From positions 136,968,155-137,032,154 of the forward strand of contig NC_057848.1 of NCBI RefSeq assembly GCF_910594005.1: a DNA stretch of 64,000 nucleotides, in the 5' to 3' direction. The notes beneath the pieces are model-generated. The model was not told the DNA's origin. It searched no databases and worked only from the letters and a program-made list of their open reading frames with translations. Origin of the DNA: Cervus elaphus (taxonomy: Eukaryota > Chordata > Mammalia > Artiodactyla > Cervidae). The position numbers were made by a program, and so were the translations under genes. Of this stretch, positions 27,701 to 40,400 are shown one piece after another (positions within the stretch are counted from its first letter, which is position 1; each line of letters begins with the position of its first letter).

Positions 27701-30700
27701 GCCAATCTGAAGTCTCTCTCTTCGATAGTTTTTGCAACCTCAGGGCAGTTTACATCAATATTAAATATATGACATCATCTAACAGTCTATTTAACCTGTT
27801 TGCTTTAAAGGAGAAATCCCCAGACTCTATTCGAATGACGGGAACACTACCTCCAGTTGAAGGGACTTCCCCACAACCCATTTGTTTTTTGCCTCGCTTA
27901 GTTCCTTTCTCTATGTCTACAACTAACCTGCTAGAGAAAATGATGACTGAAAATGAAAACTCTCCGCCCCCAATGGAGCCAGGTAACATTTGATGCTCTG
28001 CTTGCTCTCAGAAGAAATGTACCGTTTATTCTTACTGTTTTCATGTTCATCTTCAGATATTTTCTCCACTTAAATTGTTTTCTTCCTAGTTAGAGACTGA
28101 CATCTCATTCGAATTCAAATCCAGGAATACTCTGACTAACAGAAAGCATCTCTGATGACCTTAAAAATCCCATGTGATGACAGCAGCGTATCTTTATAGA
28201 GCAGTGTATAACATACATATCACCTTCTCTTACATTATCACCTTTAAACCCAGAAGCAACCCGAAATAGGTGGGAGTTAGATTCTTCATTTTTATATATG
28301 AGAAAAACAAGGCTTTGAAGAGATTGAGTGACTTGCCCAAGGTTACTCAGTTTTATAAATGAAATGAACAGGATTTGCATACAGGTCTTTTGGCCCTATG
28401 TGAAGTTATGTGTTTAGGCAATATAGCATCATGGCTAGGAGTATGGGATGTAGAGTCCAGTTGATCTGGGAGCAGATGCCAGCGCCAACATTTATTAACT
28501 ATATGTATCTTAGGAATGTGTTTATGTTGCCGCATGGCATGTGCTCAGATGATAGGGACGGGGCAGGAAGCCAGGACTAGGAAAGCAGAGTAAGCAGTAG
28601 GTTTGGAATTAAGAAGATAATCTGGGCATCTGGGATTAAAAACAGTGGGACAGATCATTTTAATATCTTTGGGCTCAGGAACCTACAGAAAAGGTTGAGG
28701 TAACAAAGGGTCAGGAACTCAGGCAAGGACTGTAGACCATGGGAATGGAATATTCCCTACATCCAGGACCTTGATAAGGAGCAGGGTTTCTTACATCTTG
28801 CCACAACTTTTGTGTTTCCTTTGGAAATAAGAATCACTGGTACTCTTCAGCCCTGTACCTGGGAAAAGTAGATTCTGACAACAGTGTGTGCAAGGAAAAG
28901 ACAAGTTTATGGTTTGGGGCAAGTTGTTTGCCACTTCCAGAGATTAGAATGTGAAGATAGAATTTTTTAGAGTAAAAGGAAAAGCCATCCCTTATCTTCT
29001 TGTGACTGTTTACTAAAACAAACTTAATAAGTATTTTGTAAGTTGTATCCCTGGAGGAGGAAATGGCAACCCACTCCAGTATTCTTGCTTACAAAATTCC
29101 ATGGACAGAAGAGCCTGACAGTCTATAGTCCTTGGGGTCACATTGAGTCAGACACGAGTGACTGAGCACACATCCAACATATAATGTGACTTTTTCTAAA
29201 TTATTTGCAGACTTCAGTGTTTCTTATGGAGATAAGGAGGTTAGGGAAGACATGGATGACAAGGTGACATTTAAGCTAAAACAAAGGGTAAGAAAATAAC
29301 CACACAAAGAGAGAGGATGTGTCTATTCCAGGCAAAGAAAATAATGTAGTTAAAGGCAGTCTATAGGAAAAGGAAAGAAGATCATTGGGGTTGAAGAGAA
29401 AGTGAGTGAAGGAAAATCAAGAGTGAAGGAAAAGACAGGGCAAGATGATGTTGGAAAAAGAGACAGCAAAAAAAAATCATGGTTTTATAGGCCATGAGAG
29501 GCCTAAGTGATTTGAGTGTTTTTCTTAAGTGTAATAGAAAGTCATTAAAGGATTTTAAACAGTGGAGTAATGTGCTCCAATCCCATTTATGTTTTAAGAT
29601 GATCATTTTTGCCTACATGTGGATGCAGGGATACCAGACTAGAGGTGGGAAGAAAACTTGAGAACCTTTTGCAAGAGATGATGGTGTACAGACCTAAGGT
29701 GTTCACAGTAGATATAAAAGTGAGCCCATGGGAAATATATTTTACACATAGAACCAGGTGAACTTGTTAAACTTGTTCATAAATTACACATAGATGTGTA
29801 GGCAGGAGGGTGGTTGACTGCTTTGAAGGAAAAAAGTTAAAAACTGAGTTTGAGATCCCTGTGAGGCATCCAAGTAGAAATATCAAGCAGGCTGTTGAAA
29901 ATGAAAGCATAACATTCAGAATAGAGGTCTGGACAAGAAATAGAAATTTGGAAACCGTCAATGTGGAGATGGTATTTATAATTCATGGAAGTAGAAAAGA
30001 GCACTCAGCATTTTGCCTCGAGACTGTCTGACGCTTAGAGGGTAAGAGAGGGAAGACCAGCAAAGCCACTTTTCTCAACCTTATCAGCCAGTAGGGCAGA
30101 AGGAGGGAAATGAGAGACTAGGGTCACAAATTCAAAGTACTGCTCAAAGCTCAAGAAAAAGGAGTGTAAAGAAGCATCCCATGGATCTGGCATCCTGGAC
30201 ATTTTTGGTGATCCTGACAAGAGTAGTTCCAGGGAAAGATCAGGACAGAAGGCAGAGTGTCACTGAACCTTAATGTATTCATTTGTGAAATGGGGATATA
30301 ACACTTACCTCTCTTATTATCATGAAGTTAACTTGACATGTATAAAAGCCTTTGTCCCAAGCACATGGTAAGCTTTCAGGGCAGCTGTTCCACAGCTTCT
30401 GTTAGCACTAGACTTCTTTTCTTCCCCATTTACCTCCATCCCTACCTCTCAGAATTCTACTCATCCATCATTCCCTGTAACTCCTTAGTGAAAAATTTTC
30501 CTCATCTCCCACATTTGGATGGGATTTCTCATTCTCCTATATCACATATTTTGTATTCCCTTATAGACTATAAGTTCATTAAGATTTAGCAATTACTTAA
30601 GTTGGTATCCCCTACCTAATACCTCACATGGAATGAAGACAAACTGATTGTTCATTCATTGGAATTGAACGAATTTATAAGGGAGAGAGCACTGTGGACT

Positions 30701-33700
30701 GGCATTTTCAGTGAAGACTTTATTAAGGAGCTCCTCTCAAATAAGTATATATGTGCTAAATGGGGATATAGTAATTGAGACAAATGTAAGGTCAAATGAA
30801 GCTTGTAACTTTCCATTATCTGCTTTATGATGTAATAATCTTATGGTTTTCTGTGAAAGTTTCTGGGTCTCTGTACTATTTTTCTGTTGCTACATGAGCA
30901 GTGACCCTAAAACTTAGGCTAAAACAACAAACGTTTACTATCTCACACAGTTTCTAAGGGTCAAGAATCCAGGACCAGTCTAACAGTGATTCTGGGTCAG
31001 GATATTTCATGCTCCTCTTGCAAGCTCACTCATGTTGGCAGGAGGCTGGACTTCTTTATCACATGGGCTTCTCCTTGGGTATACTCACAGCATGGCTTCT
31101 CCCAGAGCCAAGTGATCTGAGGGAGGGGGGGAGGTGGAGAGAGCGAGATAGGACTGAGACATAAGCCACAGTAACATCAAATTGATCTGCTTATTTTATT
31201 GGCCATACAGACCAACCTGGTAAAATGTGGAAGGGAACTACACAAGTGTATGCATAGCAGGAGGGTATAAGTTGATGGGGATCTTTTGGGCACTGGCCAT
31301 CATAGTGCTTGATACCTCGTAGTATTTATCCCAAAGGAATAATGTTTCTCTGTTCATATGAATGAAGCAGTTGTTATCTTATCAGTGTCAGGGTCTTTAA
31401 ATTTTCAGAAAGATTTTAAAACCTGCTATCACTGTGAATGAATTCTCTTCAGTTCCCTTAGTATGAGGTTAAAAGACATTTGAAAGTGAAAGAAAGTGAA
31501 GATCACTCAGTTGTGTCCAACTCTTTGCGACCCCCTGGACTATACAGTCCATGGAATTCTCCAGGCCAGAATACCAGAGTGTATTCTGTAGAAGCCTGTC
31601 CCTTCTCCAGCAGATCTTTCACACCCAGGAATCGAACCAGGGTCTCCTGCATTGCACGCGGATTCTTTACCAACTGACCTATTAGTAAAATTATAACTGT
31701 ACTTTTATATTGCAGAATAATTTCTGTTTATTGTCTAGTTGTCTTTCACTTTTCTGTTGAAATCTGGTTCTATCTTTTCTATGTTAATCATTCAGATTAT
31801 TTTCAACATAAAATGACCAAAGAGAAAGAAACAGACAGTCTTTCAGCAGAGGATTCAGAAAGCCTTGGAGAAACTGCTGATATCTTAAATATGGTACTGG
31901 TTTTCCTATTTGTGCAATATAGATACAAATTTGAGTTTTAGTTCCTCATGTATTTGTATGTGTATGTCTGTGTATATGTGTACCTCCTAAGCCATTATAT
32001 ACATAGAAAAAAGCTTTTTGTTTTTGTCTTGGTTTCATTCATTATTTTAAACTCAGATTTAGTAAAGTATAGATTAAGTACTGTAAAATTAATTTCAGCC
32101 CTCATTATTAGTATGCAATTGAAAGTTGATTATATGATTGTCCGAACTATTTTGTATTACTTTTATTTATATGTATTTTAAATCAACATATAATGATATA
32201 TAAATATATAATCATATGTATAAGTATATAATCAGTTATATAGTCTTTATTTTTTTAGAACATATTTTTAAAAATTTATTTCAGACACACATGTTGCACC
32301 TGAATTCCAATGAAAAACTAAAATTATCGCCAGTTCAAAAGCAAAAGGTATGATACAGAGAGTTATTTTTACTATGGTGGGAAGAACAGTTTGAATTGTT
32401 TATATTTTTGTTGAAAGGTTTCTGGAAAGAACTCAAGAAAGGTAAGTATTCAACTTATTTTAGGATTTAAAAGACGGGGATACAATATGTATAGTCTCCA
32501 TTTGGGCTTATTCTGTTGGTATGTATTTTCTGTGATACAAGAAGACTGGCAGAATTTCACTGCTGAAATTTGCTCTTTGAAGTCATTAATAAGTGACAGT
32601 ATCCATACTTTGTTACCATCAAGGCAAAAGATATTTATTACCATTCTTAAGTATTAGAAGAGGCTCCAGTTGTTTATGAGTGCCTCTCACCCTTTGTTTT
32701 AGTGTGACTTTGGGTGAGTTACCTTGCTGACTTTACAGGATGATATTAACCTCTTTTCCAGTTCTAAAGTTTTGTGGTTTTTAGTTAAAATATTTGCTAA
32801 TTGCTTTTACAGTGTTTGTAATAGGCTTTAATTTATCAAGGAATTGGCAGCATAAAAACAATATTGAACATTTGGAAATTAGTCAGAAACCATGCATTAG
32901 TGATAGAGACTTTTAATGAATAACAAATGAATAGAAGAGGAGGGAATATTCTGTTTTTTCACAATCCTGGAGAGATAAAAACCTGACCTGAAATCATTTG
33001 CATTTTCTGGCTTGAAAGACCAGTGAGGTGAAATGATGAAGGGTTCAGGATTAGAAACATAAATTGGAGAAATGCAAATTGAAGGACAAAGGCTACAGAA
33101 CGCATTTCATTTATATTTCTAGTACCTTTGCCACATTGTTAAACTAAAAATTCTTAAAATGAAAGTCACTGAAATGCAAGAGAATCTGGGTAAATTATAA
33201 AAATTTAGTGCCAGTCCTCATTAGTCATATCTCTATCTTACTGAGAGGCATGTTGAGTAACAGCATTCTTTTTGAATATGGGAGGGCTTTTTTCCTAACA
33301 CAGTTGTCAAAGCTCAGTGATTTGTTGACTTGACTGTACTTCCAAGCAGACATCTTTTGTGTGTCTTTCCTTCCTCTTAGACTCTGGGCGCTGCCTCTTC
33401 TGTGCTGCTTTATTGTGCTAAGGAAATAAAGGCACATGCATTTACAAATCATTTTTGACAGCTGGGCCTCTGTCTTAAGGCTATTGAAAGAATTGTGACT
33501 TTAAAGAAAAGACCTAGAACAAACAAAAGGAAGGCACTTTCTTTTAAACTAATATGTATTTTATATTTCACATAGTCCTTTTCCGTAGAGGCCCTACCAA
33601 GCCTACTTTAGTGAATAAAAAAGATTTATTATAGCATTTCTATATATTTTTAACGTGTGCTGCTTTAATAATTTGTTTAGCAAAAAAATGACCTCTTCCT

Positions 33701-36700
33701 AGGTCTAGCACTCTTCACAATTTATAAAACTTGATTTAGTGAGCTTTTACTATCTAGAGACTATTTCAGTCCATTAGCTTATAGAATTTAGATCAACAAT
33801 TTGATTTGCCTTATTTTGTCTAGCAACAAGTTAATTTCATATTCTTAATGTATCATTAAAACCTCAATGGTTCATTATATAAGTTTTTATAGAAAGCTTA
33901 TAAAATTTTATATTTTGCCTTCAGTATTTTTCTCATAGTTTTTTATGTATGCAAATTATTATAATTAAAGAATATAGTAAATAAAAGGAAGAGGGTCAAA
34001 AATTTGAAAACTCAAAAGATGTTGTTTAGAAAAGAAAAACATATTCATTATTATGTAGTGCATTGATAAAAATATTTCATTGTAATTTTCAGATTTTTTC
34101 TTCTAGAAATAAGCTTTTTCTTATTTCAAGTTTTTTAAAAATTCATATTTTCATTTAGTTTCTTTGATTTTGAGAATTTTGTGGACTCAAAAGACCAATC
34201 AAAATTTGACAAAACAATAGGGAAAGTAGAAAAGAGTGCATTTTTTAACAGTATTTTTCAAAATCAGTCTGGAAACATATTTAAGAATTGATTCAGATTA
34301 AGAAAAGGGGCAGAGATTAATATTGGTACTGTGAGTAATGGCAAAGTTAAGGCAGGTGGTAAATTTGAAAGTTAAACACAGATTCATGTTACTGAATCAA
34401 AATTAGATGCTCCACAGACAGAGAATGGCATAAATTATACCCCTCCAAAAAAAACCCACCAAAATCTGAGGAAAATGTCTGGTAAAATTGGGCATTTTAA
34501 TTCTCCAGGTGAAATTTATGATAATTCAAAATCTTGGCAGTATTTTGTAGTAAATAAGTTACCTTTATCAGCTAATTAGTAGTATGACGATTACTTCAAA
34601 AAATTTACAGAAACAAGAAATAATTGAGAAACCGAAGCAGCATACAACTTATACTGAAAATGATGATAGTAATGAATATGAAAATGAAGAGATGTCCCCA
34701 GAAGTGACAGATGGGAGAGTATATAAACAACTTTTGGCACAAGGAATGTACGTGATGCCAGCGGCTTTATCTATGGAAGCATTTTCAGACGAGGACGTAG
34801 GTAGTGACTCAGACCTGCAAAGTCCTCAGACCAGCACCAGTGCAGAGGGTTTGCAAAAAGGGACCTTTAGACATGAAAATAAGCGTAGTGTCTATCCACT
34901 TTATAGTGAGGAAATAGAAAAGGAAAGTGATGAAGGACAAAGTCAGAAGGATTCAGAAGCAAAAGAAATAGTCTCTGATATGAAAACTGATCTGGTGAAA
35001 ATGACAGATCTGAAGGATATAAAAAAAACTGAAGAGAATAGAAAAAATATTGATACATTTTTTGACGACTTACCAAATAGAGACATGAATATTGAGGATG
35101 AAGAAGATAAAGATTTTGTTAAGGAAAGTAAAGGGAACAAGCCAGATATGATCTTTGTCAGTGAACAAGAATCTATAGAGGAGGAAGACAGTTATTTGGA
35201 AGGTGAAAGTCAGCAAAGTATAGCTGATGGTTTCGAGCAGCCTGAGTCAATAGAATTTAGCAATGGCGAGAAAGAGGATGATGAAGTGGAAATTGATCAA
35301 AACTTGTGGTATAGCAGAAAATTTATTGAACGTGAAGAGGCCAAACACAGGCTATCCAGAATCATGGCAAAATATGAGTTTAAGTGTGATCACTTATCAA
35401 GGATCCCAGAGGAACAGGAAGGAGAAGATGATTCAGAAGGAAGTGGAAAAGAGGAGCAAGAGATAGAGGCAAATGAGGAGGAGTGTGGAGAAAAAGAGGA
35501 GGAGGAAGCAGAGCTCCTGTCAGATGACCTTACAGACAGAGCTAAGGTGAGTGAAGGCAAGGGAAAGCTAGCGGGGGAGGCAGAACACGTGCCTGAAGGT
35601 GGAGGTGAGGGAATCAGGAAGGAAGGTAATTCAGGAGTAGAACAGAGAAGTAGAACAGGAAGTGAGGAAGGAGAAGAGGGGGAAGACATGGGAGAGGGAG
35701 TAATAGAGAGCCTGGGGAAGGGAGAGAAAGACCTGGAGGAGGAGGAACAACAGCCAAAGGAGAGGGAACAGGGCCACCAGGAGGAAAGAAGCACAGGGAG
35801 GAAAGAAGCAGAAGAGAAGGAGCAGGGAGGTGGGGAGGGAGAGGAGGAGGGAGGTGAGGAAGAAGGGGAAGAAGAGAAAGACAAGGGGAAAGAAGAAGGG
35901 AAAGAGAAAGAAGAGGAGGAAGAGCAGGAGGGGAAGGGGGAGGAGTTAGAAGAGGGGAGATGGCAGGAAGGAGAGGAAAGAGAGGGGAAAGGAGAGGAGG
36001 GGGGGCAGGAAGGAGAGGAGGAAGGGGAGGGAGAGGAGGAAGGGGATGGGGAGGGGCAGGAAGGAGAGGAAGAGGAGGAGGAAGGAGATGGGGAGGGAGG
36101 GGAAAGGGATGGTGTGGAACAGGAAGGAGAGGTGGGAGAAGAGGAAGGAGATGGGGAGGGAGAGGAGGAAGGGGATGGGGAGGAACAGAAAGCAGAAGGG
36201 GGAGAGGAGGAAGGAGATGGGGAGGTAGAAGAGGTAGGGGATGAGGAGAAGGAAGGAGAGAGGGGAGAGGAGGAAGGAGATGGGGAGGGAGAAGGGGGAG
36301 AAGGGGAAGGGGATGGGGAGGAACAGGAAGGAGAGGAGGAAGAGGAAGGGGATGGGGAGGGAGAGGAGGAAGGGGATAGGGAGGGAGAGGAGGAAGGGGA
36401 TGGGGAGGAGCAGGAAGGAGAGGGGGAAGAGCAGGAAGGGGATGGGGAGGAGCAGGAACGAGAGAGGGAAGAGGAGGAAGGGGATGGGGGGGGAGAGGAG
36501 GAAGGGGATGGGGAGGGAGAGGAGGAAGGGGATGGGGAGGGAGAGGAGGAAGGGGATGGGGAGGAGCAGGAAGGAGAGGGGGGAGAGGAGGAAGGGGATG
36601 GGGAGGGAGAGGAGGAAGGGGATGGGGAGGAGCAGGAAGGAGAGGGGGGAGAGGAGGAAAGGGATGGGGAGGGAGAGGAGGAAGGGGATGGGGAGGAGCA

Positions 36701-37442
36701 GGAAGGAGAGGGGGGAGAGGAGGAAGGGGATGGGGAGGAGCAGGAAGGAGAGGGGGGAGAGGAGGAAGAAGATGGGGAGGGAGAGGAGGAAGGGGATGGG
36801 GAGCAGGAAGGAGAGGAGGAAGAGGAGGGGGGAGGGGATGAGGGAGGAGAAGAAGAAGGAGAGGGGGAAGAAGAGTTAGAAGAGGGAGAAGGCGAGGAGG
36901 AGGGAGAGGCGGAAGGAGAGGAGGGGGAAGGAGAGGAAGAGGAGGGAGAAGAGGAGGAAGGAGGAGAGAAAGAGGGGGAGGGACTGGGAGGAGAGGGAGA
37001 GGGAGAAGAGGAGGGCGAAGAAAGAGTGGAGGAAGGAGAGGAGGAGAGAGAGAGGGAAGGCAGTGAGAGAGAAGAGGAGGAGGGGGCAGTGGGGAAGAGG
37101 AAAGAGAAGGAGAATGGCCGAGAAGAGGAGAAGGGAGAAGATGAGAACGATGAGGAAGAGAAGGGAAAGTGCCAGGAGACAGGCAGTGCAGAAAGTGGAA
37201 GGCAGGGAAGAAAGGGTGGGGGAAGGGAATCCAAAGTGAGCCAAATCAGAGGATCTGGGAAATATGACAAAGATAGAACACATCCAAAAAAGTTTACTAC
37301 TCACAGGGAGGGGAAGGGGGAAGGGCATGAAGTACAGAGGTTCAAAATGCCAGTGCAGTCAAAACAACTTTTAGAAAATGGGCCACCAGGTTCCAAAAAA
37401 TTTTGGAATAATGTATTACCACATTATTTGGAATTGAAGTAA
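2046..37442 (+). CDS. RPGR: RPGR-ORF15, photoreceptor form
   Basis: Exons 1-13 (526 aa) joined to the open exon 34611-37442 (943 aa) give 1469 aa. The common human ORF15 form is 1152 aa. About 203 of the extra residues come from a stretch that the human form splices out; most of the rest come from a longer acidic repeat. Layout: propeller 10-370, linker 371-790, acidic Glu/Gly region about 800-1385 (densest 933-1350), basic conserved tail 1399-1469 ending FWNNVLPHYLELK. ORF15 is the main isoform of the photoreceptor connecting cilium. Its Glu-Gly region is polyglutamylated by TTLL5 and its tail (C2 domain) is reported to bind whirlin and nucleophosmin. Human ORF15 is the main mutation hot spot of X-linked retinitis pigmentosa. 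Here the frame is intact to the conserved tail. Confidence 0.95.
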
Positions 37443-40400
37443 CAGATTTAAAATTTGACCTGATTATGTCCAGCCAAACAATTTTAACATCTTATGCATA
37501 ATAGGCACTCATTCTATTACATTGATTTTGTGTCATGGTTACTTTACATGTGGTACATAAAGATAACTTGAGGCACTGGTAAATTTTGGCTTCTCTTAAA
37601 CTAATATTTTGGTGTCCCCCCCAAGTTATAAATATATAGTTGAAAAATATCAAAAGGTCATAGCATATAGTTAATATTCTAATTCCTCACTAAAGACAGT
37701 GTTTAGGAAGGAGTATATTATAAAAGTATTTTGTTTGTGTATATGAGTAAGTCCCTTTAAAAATGGCACAGATCTTTAAGGGTTATAAAAATGTCTAATC
37801 TCTTATAACTATCTATGTTAGCATAGTTTTTTTCAGTCTATGACTACAGTTTGCCCACCATATAGAATAATTTTATAAGAACGGGTGTTATTTTAAAGCT
37901 AAATGAGGAATTCACATTTTTTTTTAAAGTAGTGCTTTTTACCTTTAATGTGTCCCTTTTGCAACAGTCTACAAAGTGACACTTGGGTTCAGAGTTTAGA
38001 CTCTAATGTCTCTTTTAGTTACTGTTTGGTAAATGACAGAATATATAATGAAATGAAAATGAACATATATTCTAGAAGTATGAAAATCTTTTAAGTGGTT
38101 GCTGGCCAGGCAAAGCTACTCACTGGGCTTCGGTTTCCTTATCTGTAAAATAGACTGGATTAGATGGTATAATGATTAAAGCCCTTTGTAACTCTTAGAT
38201 TCTTTCACTCTAACATGTTTGTGATTTGCTTAAGAAAATTTTTAAGGGAGAGAAATCATGTTTTACAATTAATCCAGTTTTCTATAAAATGTTATTTACT
38301 CTTAAATTATGACAGCTTTAATAATCTTTTGTCTTCTGTAATTCTGTATTTCCATCCCCTATAATTTCTGAGCTTTCACTATACTGTCAGACCTTTGTTC
38401 CCAGTACTGCCATTCCCAATGTCTATTACTTATCGTCAATGTATTCTTCATTCACTATTCTGTAATTCTCTGTTTGTTGTTTGTCAGAATGTTTCAAGTA
38501 AAATAAAAATTAAATGTATACAGTCAGTAGTTGTTTGTGAAAAGAGAAACTTTTAGATATTGAATTTTAGAGAGGCTAGATTTCCACTAGAGTAATTCCA
38601 TTGTATATAATGCAGCCAGTTTGTTTGTTTCTTCAAAGCTTTCCTTCCCTAGCCCCTTCAATATCTTAGACATGATGGATTTCTTATACTTTGCTTTTAT
38701 CAAGGAGGATTGTGATGGTAGACATCCTGTGAATTTTGTGTAGGTTGAATTCTTTACACATTTGATTTTCCATCAGGAGAAAGACTCAGAAAGTGGAAAA
38801 TTTCCTTAAGGTAGTTGTAAATCTTCTTTTAGCTGCGAGACTTTCTGGTAGCTTCCACTAACTAACCAAATATGTGGGTTTGGCATTGCAGTGTTCTACC
38901 ACACTCATTAGTGTTAGACTTGAATTAATACCTAGATTAAAATGTATGTGTTGTGTTGATTCTAGTGCCAAACGTGGTTGTTTTAGAAGTAGATTTAGGA
39001 TTAAATAGGATGGATGACAGAAGTGGAGTTCATAGAGGAAAAACCTCCAAGGAGATGAGAAACTCTTCAGCTCAAGTACAGTGGTAAAGGTGTGGGTGTT
39101 CATCTTCCACTCAAGAGATAATCAGCCCTCAATACTGAAATGATGCTCTTAAAATATGTCCATCTCAGTATTTGAACCAGTTGAGATAGCCATTTGTAAA
39201 CAGCATTTCGTACCCTTTTCTTTACCTTTCTTTAGCCAAAAACAAACAAAAAAATTGTGCTCTTTTAGAAGCATTTATTCATGCAGGCCTAGTGTTCTGC
39301 TTAAAAGAGCACTGGCCTACTCATCTTCAGACCTGAATTAATACTTGGCTGGGTAGATTGGAGTAGCTAGTTCCCTCTTTATTGTCCACATCTGATGGTT
39401 GATCAGGCTTTTACTGTACTTTATCAGTGATCATTTCTGAGGCAATATCAGTGATCATTTCTGAGGCAAGTGTGAGTTGTGTATGTAGAATCCATTGAAT
39501 TACAGTTTCAAATGAGCACTCTGGCAGAAAAATAAGGTAAGATACAAAGGAGGACAACAGAAACATCTGCCGCTGCGGACCAGCAGCACTCCAGGTGAGT
39601 GTAATTGAAATGTTCTCTATTGTTTCACTATAGAAATCATTGATTTCTGTACTGTATACATGTAGATTAAAAATAAAATGCTACCACGGAGGAAGGTGCT
39701 GTAATTCCGTCCTTTCCTTCTTTCCATTGTGAAAGTTAAATGTTGTATTTCATGCCCAGTACCTGACACATAACTTATATTTGGTGCATGTTATTCAGTC
39801 AACAAATATTTATGTACCAAGCACCAAAAAGAGGACAGAAGCTACCCCAAATCAGATGGATCTCAAGAAGTGAGGGCTGCTCTCAGTTAACCTCCTGTGG
39901 CCCTCCAACCTATCAGGGACTTTAGGTAGGTATAGATTTCTTGAAGGAACACCAGGATGAAAGAGTTCCTATAACTCTGCCTGAACTGTTGCTTAACAGT
40001 GCCCTTGTATTTGCCGATACCCCTGTGTTCTTGGGCAGATAGTTTTATCTGCCCAATGATAAAAATACGATTTGAAGATGAATCTCTGGCTTTCCTCCAT
40101 TAAATCCCTTAATGGATAAGAAGAACGTGGTTTTTATACTCTAAGCTGTTTCTGCAGATTGACCAGAAAATTTATCAGCATAATAGAGTGCTTCAGGTGT
40201 GGCACTTCAGCTGCCACCGAGAAAGACAAGGCAAGGGCTTCTCGGGAGTGATAGGGAAATGGGAAGTGAGTCATGAAAAGTAAAACCTATCCCGGCAAAG
40301 AGTGGGCTGGGCGATGGAAGCCAGGAGAGTGTTTCAGTGTGACTGCAGCCTCGAGTACCCTTGGACTAGACAGAGAGGCGTGAGACCTTCTGTGTTTATA

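Larger units (their letters stand above)
27983..31795 (+). other. RPGR: RPGR intron 11
   Basis: 3813 nt. It holds two MIR pieces (28190-28390, 28418-28520), a 5'-truncated SINE (29045-29172), an MLT1-like LTR fragment (about 30870-31320) and a SINE (31483-31682). Otherwise unrecognised. Confidence 0.8.

Noticed and set aside
34584..34610. Methionine start of the long ORF at 34584
   Set aside because: The 27 nt upstream of 34611 are intron 13. A good acceptor (TTTACAG) and homology with human KQQTIGE place the exon start at 34611.
36555..36800. Regular repeats reminiscent of an array such as CRISPR
   Set aside because: Continuous coding minisatellite without unique spacers, in a mammalian exon.
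36241..36879. 212-codon + strand ORF, Arg/Lys/Gly/Met-rich
   Set aside because: Alternative frame of the same purine tract. The conserved C-terminal tail is only in the RPGR frame.
35390..37270. 626-codon antisense ORF, Ser/Pro-rich
   Set aside because: It is the complement of the purine-only ORF15 repeat. Absence of A on that strand's codons removes stops; composition is monotonous and there is no promoter or homology.
39544..39594. Possible extra alternative exon (CTGGCAG acceptor upstream, CCAG|GTGAGT donor) in intron 15
   Set aside because: Splice-like sites occur by chance and no homology to a known RPGR exon was recognised; needs transcript support.
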